This document shows, piece by piece, positions 1 to 6,718 of a stretch of 30,766 nt of DNA (position 1 is the stretch's first letter; every line of letters begins with the position of its first letter). The notes beneath the pieces were generated by a model. That model was not told the origin of the DNA, did no database searches, and saw only the letters and a list, made by a program, of their open reading frames with translations. Source of the DNA: CTSOIL-112 sp964293815 (GTDB lineage Bacteria; Pseudomonadota; Gammaproteobacteria; Burkholderiales; Burkholderiaceae); the NCBI GenBank assembly GCA_964293815.1, contig CAXYYC010000030.1, positions 1 through 30,766 of the forward strand, in the 5' to 3' direction. The translations under genes and the position numbers were made by a program.

Positions 1-165
1 TTAGTTTAAAGGGTTCTACTTTTAGGTGCTGGCTTTTTTAGGGGGTATTACCCGCGCATTGTAAAGCATTGCGTCGGTCGAAACAATCTGAACGCCGTGT
101 GGTGTCGCACAAAGCCGACCACCAGCGATCATCAGCAGACCACCACGCGACTTCCAAGTGCGCTT

Positions 166-1155
166 TTACGCCAAAATCGCCTCAATCGCGGCCAGCTCAT
201 CTGCCGTGAAATCCAAATGCGCCAAGCACGCCAGCGAATCGCGCAACTGCTCGGCACTGCTCGCGCCCACCAGCACCGAGGTGATACGCGGGTCTTTGAG
301 CAGCCACGCCAGCGCCATTTGCGCCAGACTTTGGCCACGCGCCTGCGCCAATTCATTCAGCGCCCGGATTTGCGCCAATCGCGCCTCGGTAATGTGCTCG
401 CTTTTAAGGAAACCGTGCGCTTTGCCCGCACGCGAGTCGGCGGGAATGCCCTGCAAATAACGATTGCTCAACATCCCCTGCGCCAAAGGCGAAAACGGAA
501 TGCAACCCACGCCTTGATCGGCCAACACATCCAGCAAACCACCCTCCACCCAGCGGTCAAACATCGAATAACGTGGCTGATGAATCAAACACGGCGTACC
601 CAGCTCGCGCAACATATCCATCGCTTGCGCGGCCAGCGGCGCGGGGTAATTCGACAAACCGACGTACAGCGCCTTGCCCTGACGCGCGATCAAATCCAGC
701 GCGCTCATGGTTTCGTACAGCGGCGTATCAGGGTCAGGGCGATGGTGGTAAAAAATATCCACATACTCCAGCCCCATGCGGCGCAAACTCTGATCCAAGC
801 TGGCGACCAAGTATTTTTTCGAGCCAAAATCACCATACGGCCCATCCCACATGGTGTAACCGGCTTTGGACGAAATAATCAACTCATCCCGATACGGGCG
901 AAAATCGCGCTTGAGGATGGCGCCGAAATTCTCCTCGGCCGATCCGGGCGGCGGACCATAATTGTTCGCCAGATCAAAATGCGTCACACCGCAATCAAAC
1001 GCGGTGCGCAGAGTGTGACGATAATGTTCAAACGTATCCACCCCGCCAAAGTTGTGCCACAAACCCAACGAAATCGCGGGTAATTTCAAGCCACTGCGCC
1101 CGCAGCGACGGTACTGCATGTTTTGATAACGATTCGCTTGTGCCTGATAGTTCAT
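166..1155 (-). CDS. yghZ: YghZ-type aldo/keto reductase
   Basis: NADPH-dependent oxidoreductase of the aldo/keto reductase superfamily, TIM-barrel, cytoplasmic. The 329-residue product matches E. coli YghZ (L-glyceraldehyde-3-phosphate reductase) as I remember it over nearly its whole length, including the N-terminal block with ISLGLWHNFGG (28-38) and FDLANNYGPPPGSAEENFG (60-78). The catalytic tetrad is visible as Asp61, Tyr66, Lys97 and His138 (in YVDIFYHHRPD). A cofactor-binding block near the C-terminus reads ITSVLVGASSAEQLRDS. The start is supported by GAGGG about 6 nt before the ATG. The protein stops shortly after DELAAIEAILA, some 15 residues earlier than E. coli YghZ, so it lacks the usual short C-terminal tail. 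It appears monocistronic: the upstream side is a 681-nt gene-free region. The family is clear; the physiological substrate is not. Confidence 0.93.
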   Translation of the reverse strand: MNYQAQANRYQNMQYRRCGRSGLKLPAISLGLWHNFGGVDTFEHYRHTLRTAFDCGVTHFDLANNYGPPPGSAEENFGAILKRDFRPYRDELIISSKAGYTMWDGPYGDFGSKKYLVASLDQSLRRMGLEYVDIFYHHRPDPDTPLYETMSALDLIARQGKALYVGLSNYPAPLAAQAMDMLRELGTPCLIHQPRYSMFDRWVEGGLLDVLADQGVGCIPFSPLAQGMLSNRYLQGIPADSRAGKAHGFLKSEHITEARLAQIRALNELAQARGQSLAQMALAWLLKDPRITSVLVGASSAEQLRDSLACLAHLDFTADELAAIEAILA

Positions 1156-1429
1156 CTTGCCCTCTGTGGTGTGATTGCGGCGGCGCGCGCCCTATGCTTC
1201 ACCCACATCATACGCCACGAACCGACAGAAATCTTGGAAACACTTGGGATGCGCAAGCACAAACGTTGAACGCGTTCTCAACACCATCAGCACCGTCTGC
1301 ACCCTTGGCATTTATACCCACTGCTGTCCGAGATAAATTGGAGAGTTGACTTAAGAAATCTTGCTTTTCCTGAGATAGAGGTAAAACCTCATCATCAGAT
1401 TTAAAAATCCAAGGAAGCGCACCATTGTT

Positions 1430-1459
1430 CTCGTTCCCGCTCTCCTGCATGGGAACGAG
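1430..1459. repeat. REP-like palindrome (CTCGTTCCC/GGGAACGAG)
   Basis: A perfect 9-bp inverted repeat, CTCGTTCCC (1430-1438) and GGGAACGAG (1451-1459), around a 12-nt loop. GTTCCC...GGGAAC palindromes of this form are a common dispersed repeat type in proteobacteria. Only one copy is seen in this window, so the repeat nature is inferred from the motif. No U-run follows on either side, so it is not an obvious terminator. Confidence 0.55.
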
Positions 1460-1509
1460 CATCTCGGGATGTCGTATCCACGAAGTCGATCTTCGTCGCT
1501 GTAAGGCAT

Positions 1510-1596
1510 ATGAACGCTGTCGTTCGATTGGGCGGTTTGCTGTCTGAGCGTTTGGGACAAACGCGAGTTTCAAACCGCCCTTATATCAGCGTTCAT
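1510..1596. repeat. Three-tier composite palindrome (87 nt)
   Basis: Three nested inverted repeats share one centre. The outer arms are ATGAACGCTG (1510-1519) and CAGCGTTCAT (1587-1596). The middle arms are GGGCGGTTTG (1530-1539) and CAAACCGCCC (1571-1580). The inner arms are GCGTTT (1548-1553) and AAACGC (1559-1564), with a 5-nt loop. The outer and middle arms are perfect 10-mers. The result is a long interrupted hairpin in DNA or RNA. It could be a small mobile palindromic element, a structured RNA or a protein-binding site; the sequence alone does not decide. Confidence 0.6.
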
Positions 1597-1649
1597 TGAT
1601 TTGCATTACCGCATACTTGAACTTTTTGCTTACTTTTTGGTTCAAGACA

Positions 1650-1706
1650 CAATCACTTTACTTGTAAAGTGATTGCGGCGCAGGCTAACATTGCATAGCA
1701 ATGTTA
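1650..1706. repeat. Two adjacent tight hairpins
   Basis: The first hairpin has perfect 11-bp arms, CAATCACTTTA (1650-1660) and TAAAGTGATTG (1665-1675), with a 4-nt loop. Ten nt later comes a second with 9-bp arms, TAACATTGC (1686-1694) and GCAATGTTA (1698-1706), and a 3-nt loop. They lie 3' of the SDR operon (transcribed leftwards), about 130-190 nt beyond its stop. No T-run follows either hairpin on that side, so they are not classical intrinsic terminators, though they could protect the 3' end of the mRNA. Confidence 0.55.
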
Positions 1707-1836
1707 AGCGTTAGCGGCCGTAGCCAAAAAAGCCCCGCGGCGGAGAGCGAGATATCGAGAGAATAGTTGATGGGGAAATTTACCCAACAATCACGCAAGG
1801 AGTGTTGGTTTGAATTTATCTCGGGCAGCAGTGCAT

Positions 1837-2601
1837 TTACACCAACAAATAGCCGCCGTCCACCGGCATGCAGGTTCCAGTGGTGTAGCTCGCCGCTGGG
1901 GACACGAGGTACAGCACCGCACCGGCCATTTCGTCCGGTTGCGCCACGCGTTTGAGCGGGATGTGCTGTAAGGCTTGCTTCAAAATCACCGGATTGTGAA
2001 CCAAAGCTGAGGCGAAATGTGTGTCGGTAGCGCCGGGCAAAATCGCGTTGACCCGCACATTATGCGGCGCGCATTCTTTGGCAAAGGCGTGCGTCATGGA
2101 AATCACCGCCGCCTTCGTGATTGAGTAAATGCCCTGCATATCGCCCGGAATCACGCCGTTGACCGATGCGACATTGACAATCGCGCCACCACCATGCTCG
2201 GCCATCAGGCGCGCGCCGTGACTGCACATGAAAAAGTAGCCGCGAATATTCACATCCACGGTTTTTTGGAATGCTTCCGGCGTGGTTTCGGTAATCGCGC
2301 CAAAATAGGGATTGGTTGCAGCGTTGTTAATCAAAATATCCAGTCGGCCGTGTTTGGCTCGAATCTGCGCAAAAATCGCTTCGATCTGTGCCATCTCGCC
2401 AATGTGACAAGCCATGACCTCAGCGCTACCGCCTGCGGCGATGATTTCGTCCACCACGGCGGCACATGCCTCGGCTTTGCGACTGGAGACGATGACGTGC
2501 GCGCCGTTAGCGGCCAAAGTTCGCGCAATCGACGCGCCAATTCCACGGCTCGCACCGGTCACGAGGGCAATTGTACCGCTCAAATCAAATGGGTTGTTCA
2601 T
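1837..2601 (-). CDS. SDR family oxidoreductase, last gene of acyl-CoA operon
   Basis: Classical short-chain dehydrogenase/reductase of 254 residues, Rossmann fold, NAD(P)-dependent, cytoplasmic. Visible motifs: cofactor-binding TGASRGIG (15-22), NNAAT (92-96), catalytic Ser146 in NVASVNG, and Tyr159/Lys163 in YSITK. The C-terminus (TTGTCMPVDGGYLLV) is typical of FabG-like members. I chose the ATG at 2601 because GGAG lies 5 nt upstream and the protein then begins right before the first beta strand; an open frame 12 codons longer exists. It follows the histidine phosphatase-like gene after 50 nt that contain a 14-bp tandem repeat. By analogy with LvaD of the levulinate pathway it may interconvert a keto- and hydroxyacyl-CoA, but a 3-hydroxyacyl-CoA dehydrogenase role is equally possible. 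Confidence 0.9.
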   Translation of the reverse strand: MNNPFDLSGTIALVTGASRGIGASIARTLAANGAHVIVSSRKAEACAAVVDEIIAAGGSAEVMACHIGEMAQIEAIFAQIRAKHGRLDILINNAATNPYFGAITETTPEAFQKTVDVNIRGYFFMCSHGARLMAEHGGGAIVNVASVNGVIPGDMQGIYSITKAAVISMTHAFAKECAPHNVRVNAILPGATDTHFASALVHNPVILKQALQHIPLKRVAQPDEMAGAVLYLVSPAASYTTGTCMPVDGGYLLV

Positions 2602-2610
2602 GTGATCTCC

Positions 2611-2652
2611 TATCTTGTACTGTTTATCTTTTACCATTTATCTTGCACCATT
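2611..2652. repeat. 14-bp tandem repeat, 3 copies
   Basis: Three consecutive 14-nt units (2611-2624, 2625-2638, 2639-2652) share TATCTT followed by a variable middle and an end close to ACCATT; a partial fourth begins at 2653. On the transcribed strand they lie directly before the GGAG of the SDR gene and fill almost the whole gap after the phosphatase-like gene. Copy-number change would alter the leader length without touching either reading frame. Confidence 0.7.
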
Positions 2653-3353
2653 TATCGATGCGTTTGTAAATCAATCTGTCGCTGTGCCTCCAAATGCGGG
2701 CAAGCGTTTAAATAATCGAGCTGAACACGTTGGCGCCCAACACGCAGGCGGGTGATGCCGGTATTGAGCAAGGTGCTGTTGAGCGTAAAAATCCGCGCGT
2801 CCGTGATCCCGAGCAAGGGCTGAACCATCGCGCTGATCACGCCGCCGGAGGTAAACAGCAGTACGCTTGCGCTGTGCGCTCGGCTCCACTCAACCGCCTC
2901 GGCCAAAGCCGCCTGTGTGCGCTGTTGAAATACGCGCCACGTTTCCCGATACGGCGCACCGTCAACTTTGCGTTCATGCGCGACCCAATGCGCCACCGCC
3001 TCGCTGAACACTTGCTGAAACACGCGACGCGGATCACCCGCTTGATGCTTGAGAAAATCCAGCAATGCCGCATCCGAGGTGCAGTTCGGAATATGTGCGG
3101 AGAGCACGTCCAAATAATCAAACTCATTCAGGCGCGCATCAATCGACAGCAATTTATCTGCACAGCCCGCATGATGCGCGGTCTGCTGTTGACGTTGCAT
3201 TGAGCCGCTTCGACGCGACGCAGGCTGAATGTCACAGGTGCGCAACCATGCGCCGAGGTATTCCGCCTGCTGTTGCCCCAGCGCTGAGAGTGCGTCGTAA
3301 TGCTGCGTGCCGAATCCGGCCTGCCCGTGGCGAATCAGATAGACAAAGGCCAT
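2652..3353 (-). CDS. Histidine phosphatase-like protein, second catalytic His replaced
   Basis: A 233-residue member of the histidine phosphatase (phosphoglycerate mutase-like) superfamily. The phosphohistidine motif is intact near the N-terminus: YLIRHGQAG, with Arg8, His9 and Gly10. A second basic patch follows (SMQRQQQTA, 51-59), then NEF at 76-78. The late motif, usually an HGG, reads FTSGG (167-171), so Ser169 sits where the second catalytic histidine is expected. The ATG at 3353 is preferred because the protein then begins two residues before the first beta strand and overlaps the stop of the upstream gene by one base (TAATG), which suggests translational coupling. A longer open frame to 3467 would add 38 residues unlike the family. 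It is the third gene of the operon. It might remove phosphate from a side product or be a non-catalytic partner of the kinase; neither is shown. Confidence 0.85.
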   Translation of the reverse strand: MAFVYLIRHGQAGFGTQHYDALSALGQQQAEYLGAWLRTCDIQPASRRSGSMQRQQQTAHHAGCADKLLSIDARLNEFDYLDVLSAHIPNCTSDAALLDFLKHQAGDPRRVFQQVFSEAVAHWVAHERKVDGAPYRETWRVFQQRTQAALAEAVEWSRAHSASVLLFTSGGVISAMVQPLLGITDARIFTLNSTLLNTGITRLRVGRQRVQLDYLNACPHLEAQRQIDLQTHR

Positions 3354-4432
3354 TAGCGCAATTCCCCTGCGATATACCGTTGGCAACGTTGGTGCAAATA
3401 GTTCGTGATCTGCCCAAATTGCGCGAATTGCGGATTGCTCGTTTGCCCGTGAAAATAGCGATACCAAATTTGCTGAACAATCACCGCCAATCGGAACAAG
3501 CCAAACACACGGTAAAAATCAAACTGAGCCATCGCAAAACCCATCTGCTCGGCGTAGTATTCGATCACCTCTTGGCGCGTCAACATGCCCGGCAAATGCG
3601 TTGGCTGGCGACGCATCGCCTGAAACATCGGATCATCATCGGCCTGCACCCAGTACGCCAGCGAATTGCCCAAATCCATCAGCGGGTCGCCCAAGGTCGC
3701 CATTTCCCAGTCCAGTACGCCGATCACTTTCAGCGGATTGTCGGAGTCAAGCACCACATTATCAAAGCGATAATCATTGTGAATCACGCAGGTCGCGCTG
3801 TCTTGCGCGGGCATATTCTGTTGCAACCACGCCATCACGTCCTCAAAATCCACCACATCTGCCGTGCGTGCCTGACGGTAGCGCTTGATCCAGCCCTCGA
3901 CTTGGCGTTGCACAAAACCCTCGCCCTTACCCAGATGAGTCAATCCAGCAGTTTCAGGGTTCACTTGGTGCAATTCAATCAATTTATCCACCACATTCAG
4001 ACACAGTTGCCGCGTCTGCGCCGCGTCCAAATCCAAACCTTTGGGCAAATTATGCCGTGGGATTAATCCAACCAAGCGTTCCATCACATAAAAATCACAG
4101 CCCATAACCGCCGCATCATCGCAGGTCAATAGCACCTCAGGCACATACGGATAGACCGGTTTGAGCGCGCCCATGATGCGCGCCTCGCGCAGCATATCGT
4201 GCGCCGAGGCCGCTTTGTGACCAAATGGCGGGCGACGCACAATCAAATCCCGCTGCGGGTAACTGAGCAAATAGGTCAAATTCGACGCACCACCAGCAAA
4301 CTGCGATACGCTCGGCTCGCCGCTCAAATCAGGCAAGTGTTGCTGCAAATACGCGTCCAAACGCCGCACATCCAGCTCCTCACCCGCGCGCACCGCGCCC
4401 GCTTGATCCAACTGCATACCGACCTCGCTCAT
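3353..4432 (-). CDS. APH-family phosphotransferase, likely 4-hydroxyacyl-CoA kinase
   Basis: A 359-residue kinase of the aminoglycoside phosphotransferase/choline kinase fold, cytoplasmic. The catalytic loop is HNDYRFDN (218-225, catalytic Asp220 with Asn225) and the metal-binding motif is LDWEMATLGDP (240-250). FAGGASNLTY (45-54) matches the nucleotide-binding loop. This is the arrangement of the N-terminal domain of animal ACAD10/ACAD11 and of bacterial LvaA, which phosphorylate the 4-hydroxyl of hydroxyacyl-CoAs. Aminoglycoside resistance is unlikely given the neighbours. Its ATG overlaps the stop of the acyl-CoA dehydrogenase (ATGA), and its stop overlaps the phosphatase-like start, so the three genes are tightly coupled. 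The family is certain; the substrate is inferred from context. Confidence 0.9.
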   Translation of the reverse strand: MSEVGMQLDQAGAVRAGEELDVRRLDAYLQQHLPDLSGEPSVSQFAGGASNLTYLLSYPQRDLIVRRPPFGHKAASAHDMLREARIMGALKPVYPYVPEVLLTCDDAAVMGCDFYVMERLVGLIPRHNLPKGLDLDAAQTRQLCLNVVDKLIELHQVNPETAGLTHLGKGEGFVQRQVEGWIKRYRQARTADVVDFEDVMAWLQQNMPAQDSATCVIHNDYRFDNVVLDSDNPLKVIGVLDWEMATLGDPLMDLGNSLAYWVQADDDPMFQAMRRQPTHLPGMLTRQEVIEYYAEQMGFAMAQFDFYRVFGLFRLAVIVQQIWYRYFHGQTSNPQFAQFGQITNYLHQRCQRYIAGELR

Positions 4433-5682
4433 GCCTGATCTCCTCGCGTTGTTTTGGTTCCGGCTTCGATTTTGGCCAAGTGCTTTTTCAATTCCAACTT
4501 AGCAATCAAGCCTCGATGCACCTCATCCGGCCCATCGGCAATGCGCAATACCCGCACATAGGCATACAGCGCAGTCAGCGGGAAGTCCTCCGACAAGCCC
4601 GCGCCACCATGAATCTGCATGGCCGCGTCAATGACCTGTTGCGCCATATTCGGCGCGACCACCTTGATTTGAGAAATCTCGCTCATCGCCTGTTTCACGC
4701 CAACCGTGTCCATCATCCACGCCGCCTTGAGCGTGAGCAAACGCGCTTGCTCAATGCCAATGCGTGCGTTCGCAATCACATCGGCGTTGCCACCGAGTTT
4801 GGCCAGCGGTTTGCCAAAGGCGGTGCGTGTCAGTGAACGCGCACACAGCAATTCGAGCGCATACTCAGCCGCGCCAATCGCGCGCATACAGTGGTGAATC
4901 CGTCCGGGCCCCAAACGCCCCTGCGCAATTTCAAAACCACGCCCCGGCCCGCCGATGAACGCGGACAACGGCAAGCGCACATTGGTAAACGATACTTCGC
5001 CGTGACCAAACGGCTCATCAAACGCGCCGAACACCGGCAGCATCCGTTCAATGCGCACGCCCGGCGTATCCAGCGGAACCAGTACCATTGAATGCTGACG
5101 ATGGCGCTCCGCCGTCGGGTCGGTCAAGCCCATGAAAATCAACACTTTACAATTTGGATGACCAATGCCCGAGCTCCACCATTTGCGCCCGTTGAGCACC
5201 ACTTCGTCGCCCTCCACGATGGCGGTCGCCTGCATATTGGTCGCGTCGGACGAAGCCACATCCGGTTCGGTCATACAAAAAGCCGAACGAATCTCGCCCG
5301 CAAGCAAGGGCGCGAGCCATTGCGCTTGCTGCTCGGGCGAACCGTATTTTTCCAGCACTTCCATATTGCCAGTATCCGGCGCATTGCAGTTGAACACCTC
5401 GGGCGCAATGATGGAGCGCCCCATATACTCGGCCAGCGTGGCGTATTCGGCATTGGACAAACCCGCACCGTGCGTCCCCGGCAAAAACAAATTCCACAAA
5501 CCCAATTCGCGCGCGCGTGCTTTGAGTTGCTCCATGATTTCGGGCTGACGCCATTGGCGCCAATCCGCGCCGCCGTTGAGTTGCTGTTTGTACTGCGCCT
5601 CAGCAGGCATGACTTCCTGATTCATAAACTCGCTCAAGCGGCGCAAATAATCCTCAGCCACAGCGGAACGGGAAAAATCCAT
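4429..5682 (-). CDS. ACAD11-like acyl-CoA dehydrogenase family protein
   Basis: FAD-dependent enzyme of 417 residues, first gene of the operon. Motifs: FCMTEPDVASSDATN (135-149, FAD/substrate loop), GRKWWSSG (165-172), RHRQHSMVLVP (193-203), GRGFEIAQGRLGPGRIHHCM (247-266) and QIHGGAG (356-362). These blocks resemble animal ACAD11 more than medium-chain dehydrogenases. In the position where ordinary acyl-CoA dehydrogenases carry their catalytic Glu (YEGT), this one reads ADGPDEVH (382-389), with Asp383. ACAD11 and LvaC use the fold to eliminate phosphate from 4-phosphoacyl-CoA and rehydrate it, and I infer the same here. The start at 5682 has AAGGAG 6 nt upstream; the open frame continues 25 residues further but without family similarity. 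A simple alpha,beta-dehydrogenase is the alternative. Confidence 0.93.
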   Translation of the reverse strand: MDFSRSAVAEDYLRRLSEFMNQEVMPAEAQYKQQLNGGADWRQWRQPEIMEQLKARARELGLWNLFLPGTHGAGLSNAEYATLAEYMGRSIIAPEVFNCNAPDTGNMEVLEKYGSPEQQAQWLAPLLAGEIRSAFCMTEPDVASSDATNMQATAIVEGDEVVLNGRKWWSSGIGHPNCKVLIFMGLTDPTAERHRQHSMVLVPLDTPGVRIERMLPVFGAFDEPFGHGEVSFTNVRLPLSAFIGGPGRGFEIAQGRLGPGRIHHCMRAIGAAEYALELLCARSLTRTAFGKPLAKLGGNADVIANARIGIEQARLLTLKAAWMMDTVGVKQAMSEISQIKVVAPNMAQQVIDAAMQIHGGAGLSEDFPLTALYAYVRVLRIADGPDEVHRGLIAKLELKKHLAKIEAGTKTTRGDQA

Positions 5683-5760
5683 AACGAACTCCTTGAATGA
5701 TGATGCGGGTTTACACACGATGATCCGCAGTTTAGAATGCCACTTAAGATAAATCAAATG

Positions 5761-5783
5761 AATAGTTTAAATAAAATACTATT
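5761..5783. promoter_or_regulatory. Candidate LysR operator (T-N11-A dyad)
   Basis: Perfect 6-bp dyad AATAGT (5761-5766) and ACTATT (5778-5783) with an 11-nt AT-only centre, the classical T-N11-A geometry of LysR-type regulator sites. It ends 6 nt before the lysR ATG and lies 78 nt upstream of the dehydrogenase ATG. That placement fits autorepression of lysR and activation of the divergent operon, in which case promoter elements of both units lie in 5683-5789. Confidence 0.65.
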
Positions 5784-5789
5784 AACAAT

Positions 5790-6710
5790 ATGAATATTCA
5801 ACAGATCGATTTGAACTTATTCGTGGTGCTCGACGCCATTTATACCGAAGCCTCACTCACGCGTGCGGCGCACCGTCTACATTTGAGCCAACCGGCGGTC
5901 AGCCATGCGCTCGCGCGTTTGCGCCGCTTGCTCAACGATCCGCTGTTCATTCGTCAAGGCGGTACGATGACGCCAACGCCATTGGCGCGCAACCTGATCG
6001 CGCCGGTGCGCGAGGCATTGGCCACGCTCGCTGGGAGCATTGACCTCCATCAGCCGTTCGAGCCAGCCGTGAGCCAGCGCCAGTTGACACTCGGTCTGCG
6101 CGATGTGTTTGAGGCGATGATACTGCCGCCGTTACAAACCGTGCTTTCCACTGATGCGCCGCACATGCAAATGGTCAGCGTGCGCACCAGCCGACAGGAC
6201 ATCGAGGCTGAATTGATACAAGGCAAATTGGATTTGGCGCTGGACGTCGCCATGCCGGTCGGCTCAGATATTTGCCAACAACAACTGGTACGCGAACGCA
6301 TGGTTGTGGTGGCGCGGCGCGATCATCCGGCGATGACGCATGATTTGGATTTGGCCACCTATCTGGCGGCGCAACACATCCTCGTGTCCAGCCGACGACA
6401 AGGCGGTGGCGTGGAAGATTTTGCCCTGCAACGGCTCGGTCACTCGCGCACCATCCGCCTGCGTTGCCAGCACTATTTCGCCGCCTGCCGCGTGGTCAGT
6501 CAAAGTGATTTGCTCCTCACCATGCCCGAGCAATACGCGCAACTGGTCAGCGCCAATCTCGGTACACAGTGCCACCCTCTGCCGTTTGATGCGCCGCCGA
6601 TGGATGTCTGCCTGTACTGGCACGCCAGCGCCGAACACGATCAGGCAAACCGCTGGCTACGCGAACAACTCACCACGCAGTTCACCGCATCGGCGCAGTG
6701 GATGGGCTGA
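5790..6710 (+). CDS. LysR family transcriptional regulator
   Basis: A 306-residue LysR-type regulator. The N-terminal winged helix-turn-helix is plain: LNLFVVLDAIYTEASLTRAA followed by LSQPAVSHALARLRRLLNDP (about 8-54), and the NodD/NahR-like spelling is typical of that subgroup. The rest is a periplasmic-binding-protein-like effector domain (about 90-300). It is divergent from the acyl-CoA operon, the usual arrangement when the LysR protein controls the neighbour in response to a pathway intermediate. A perfect dyad lies right before the start. There is no clear Shine-Dalgarno sequence, so the message may be poorly translated or leaderless. It ends 8 nt from the stop of the convergent PP-loop gene, with no terminator hairpin between. 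The inducer is unknown. Confidence 0.92.
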   Translation: MNIQQIDLNLFVVLDAIYTEASLTRAAHRLHLSQPAVSHALARLRRLLNDPLFIRQGGTMTPTPLARNLIAPVREALATLAGSIDLHQPFEPAVSQRQLTLGLRDVFEAMILPPLQTVLSTDAPHMQMVSVRTSRQDIEAELIQGKLDLALDVAMPVGSDICQQQLVRERMVVVARRDHPAMTHDLDLATYLAAQHILVSSRRQGGGVEDFALQRLGHSRTIRLRCQHYFAACRVVSQSDLLLTMPEQYAQLVSANLGTQCHPLPFDAPPMDVCLYWHASAEHDQANRWLREQLTTQFTASAQWMG

Positions 6711-6718
6711 CTCATGCA

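Larger units (their letters stand above)
1156..1836. other. Gene-free region with clustered inverted repeats
   Basis: 681 nt between the start of the aldo/keto reductase and the stop of the SDR gene, both on the minus strand. I find no convincing gene. The open frames here (the longest is 121 codons on the minus strand, 1208-1573) run straight through palindromes and look like no family I know. The stretch holds at least five inverted repeats between 1430 and 1706, listed separately where strong, plus a small one at 1480-1496 (arms ACGAAG/CTTCGT). Two 7-nt arms, TTTTTGG at 1634-1640 and CCAAAAA at 1724-1730, bracket the last two hairpins. The aldo/keto reductase promoter should lie towards 1156-1300, but I cannot place it. 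Confidence 0.7.

Noticed and set aside
22..132. Minus-strand frame of 36 codons after the aldo/keto reductase
   Set aside because: It has an ATG and stop but only a weak upstream GGTGGT, no family resemblance and no hydrophobic or other pattern. It could be a tiny gene, but I cannot support it.
97..1083. Plus-strand open frame of 328 codons
   Set aside because: Exactly opposite the well-supported aldo/keto reductase. Its Arg/Gln/His-rich composition is what antisense reading of this codon usage gives, and it has no recognisable motif.
1208..1573. Minus-strand frame of 121 codons in the gene-free region
   Set aside because: Its 5' half runs through the three-tier and REP-like palindromes, it has no recognisable domain, and another frame is equally open over the same bases.
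3065..4066. Plus-strand frame of 333 codons
   Set aside because: Antisense to the phosphotransferase and phosphatase-like genes, both clear families; His/Arg/Gln-rich shadow composition.
3353..4432. Aminoglycoside resistance kinase
   Set aside because: The APH fold is shared, but the overlap with an ACAD11-like gene and the HNDYRFDN/DWEMATLGDP wording point to the acyl-CoA kinase branch.
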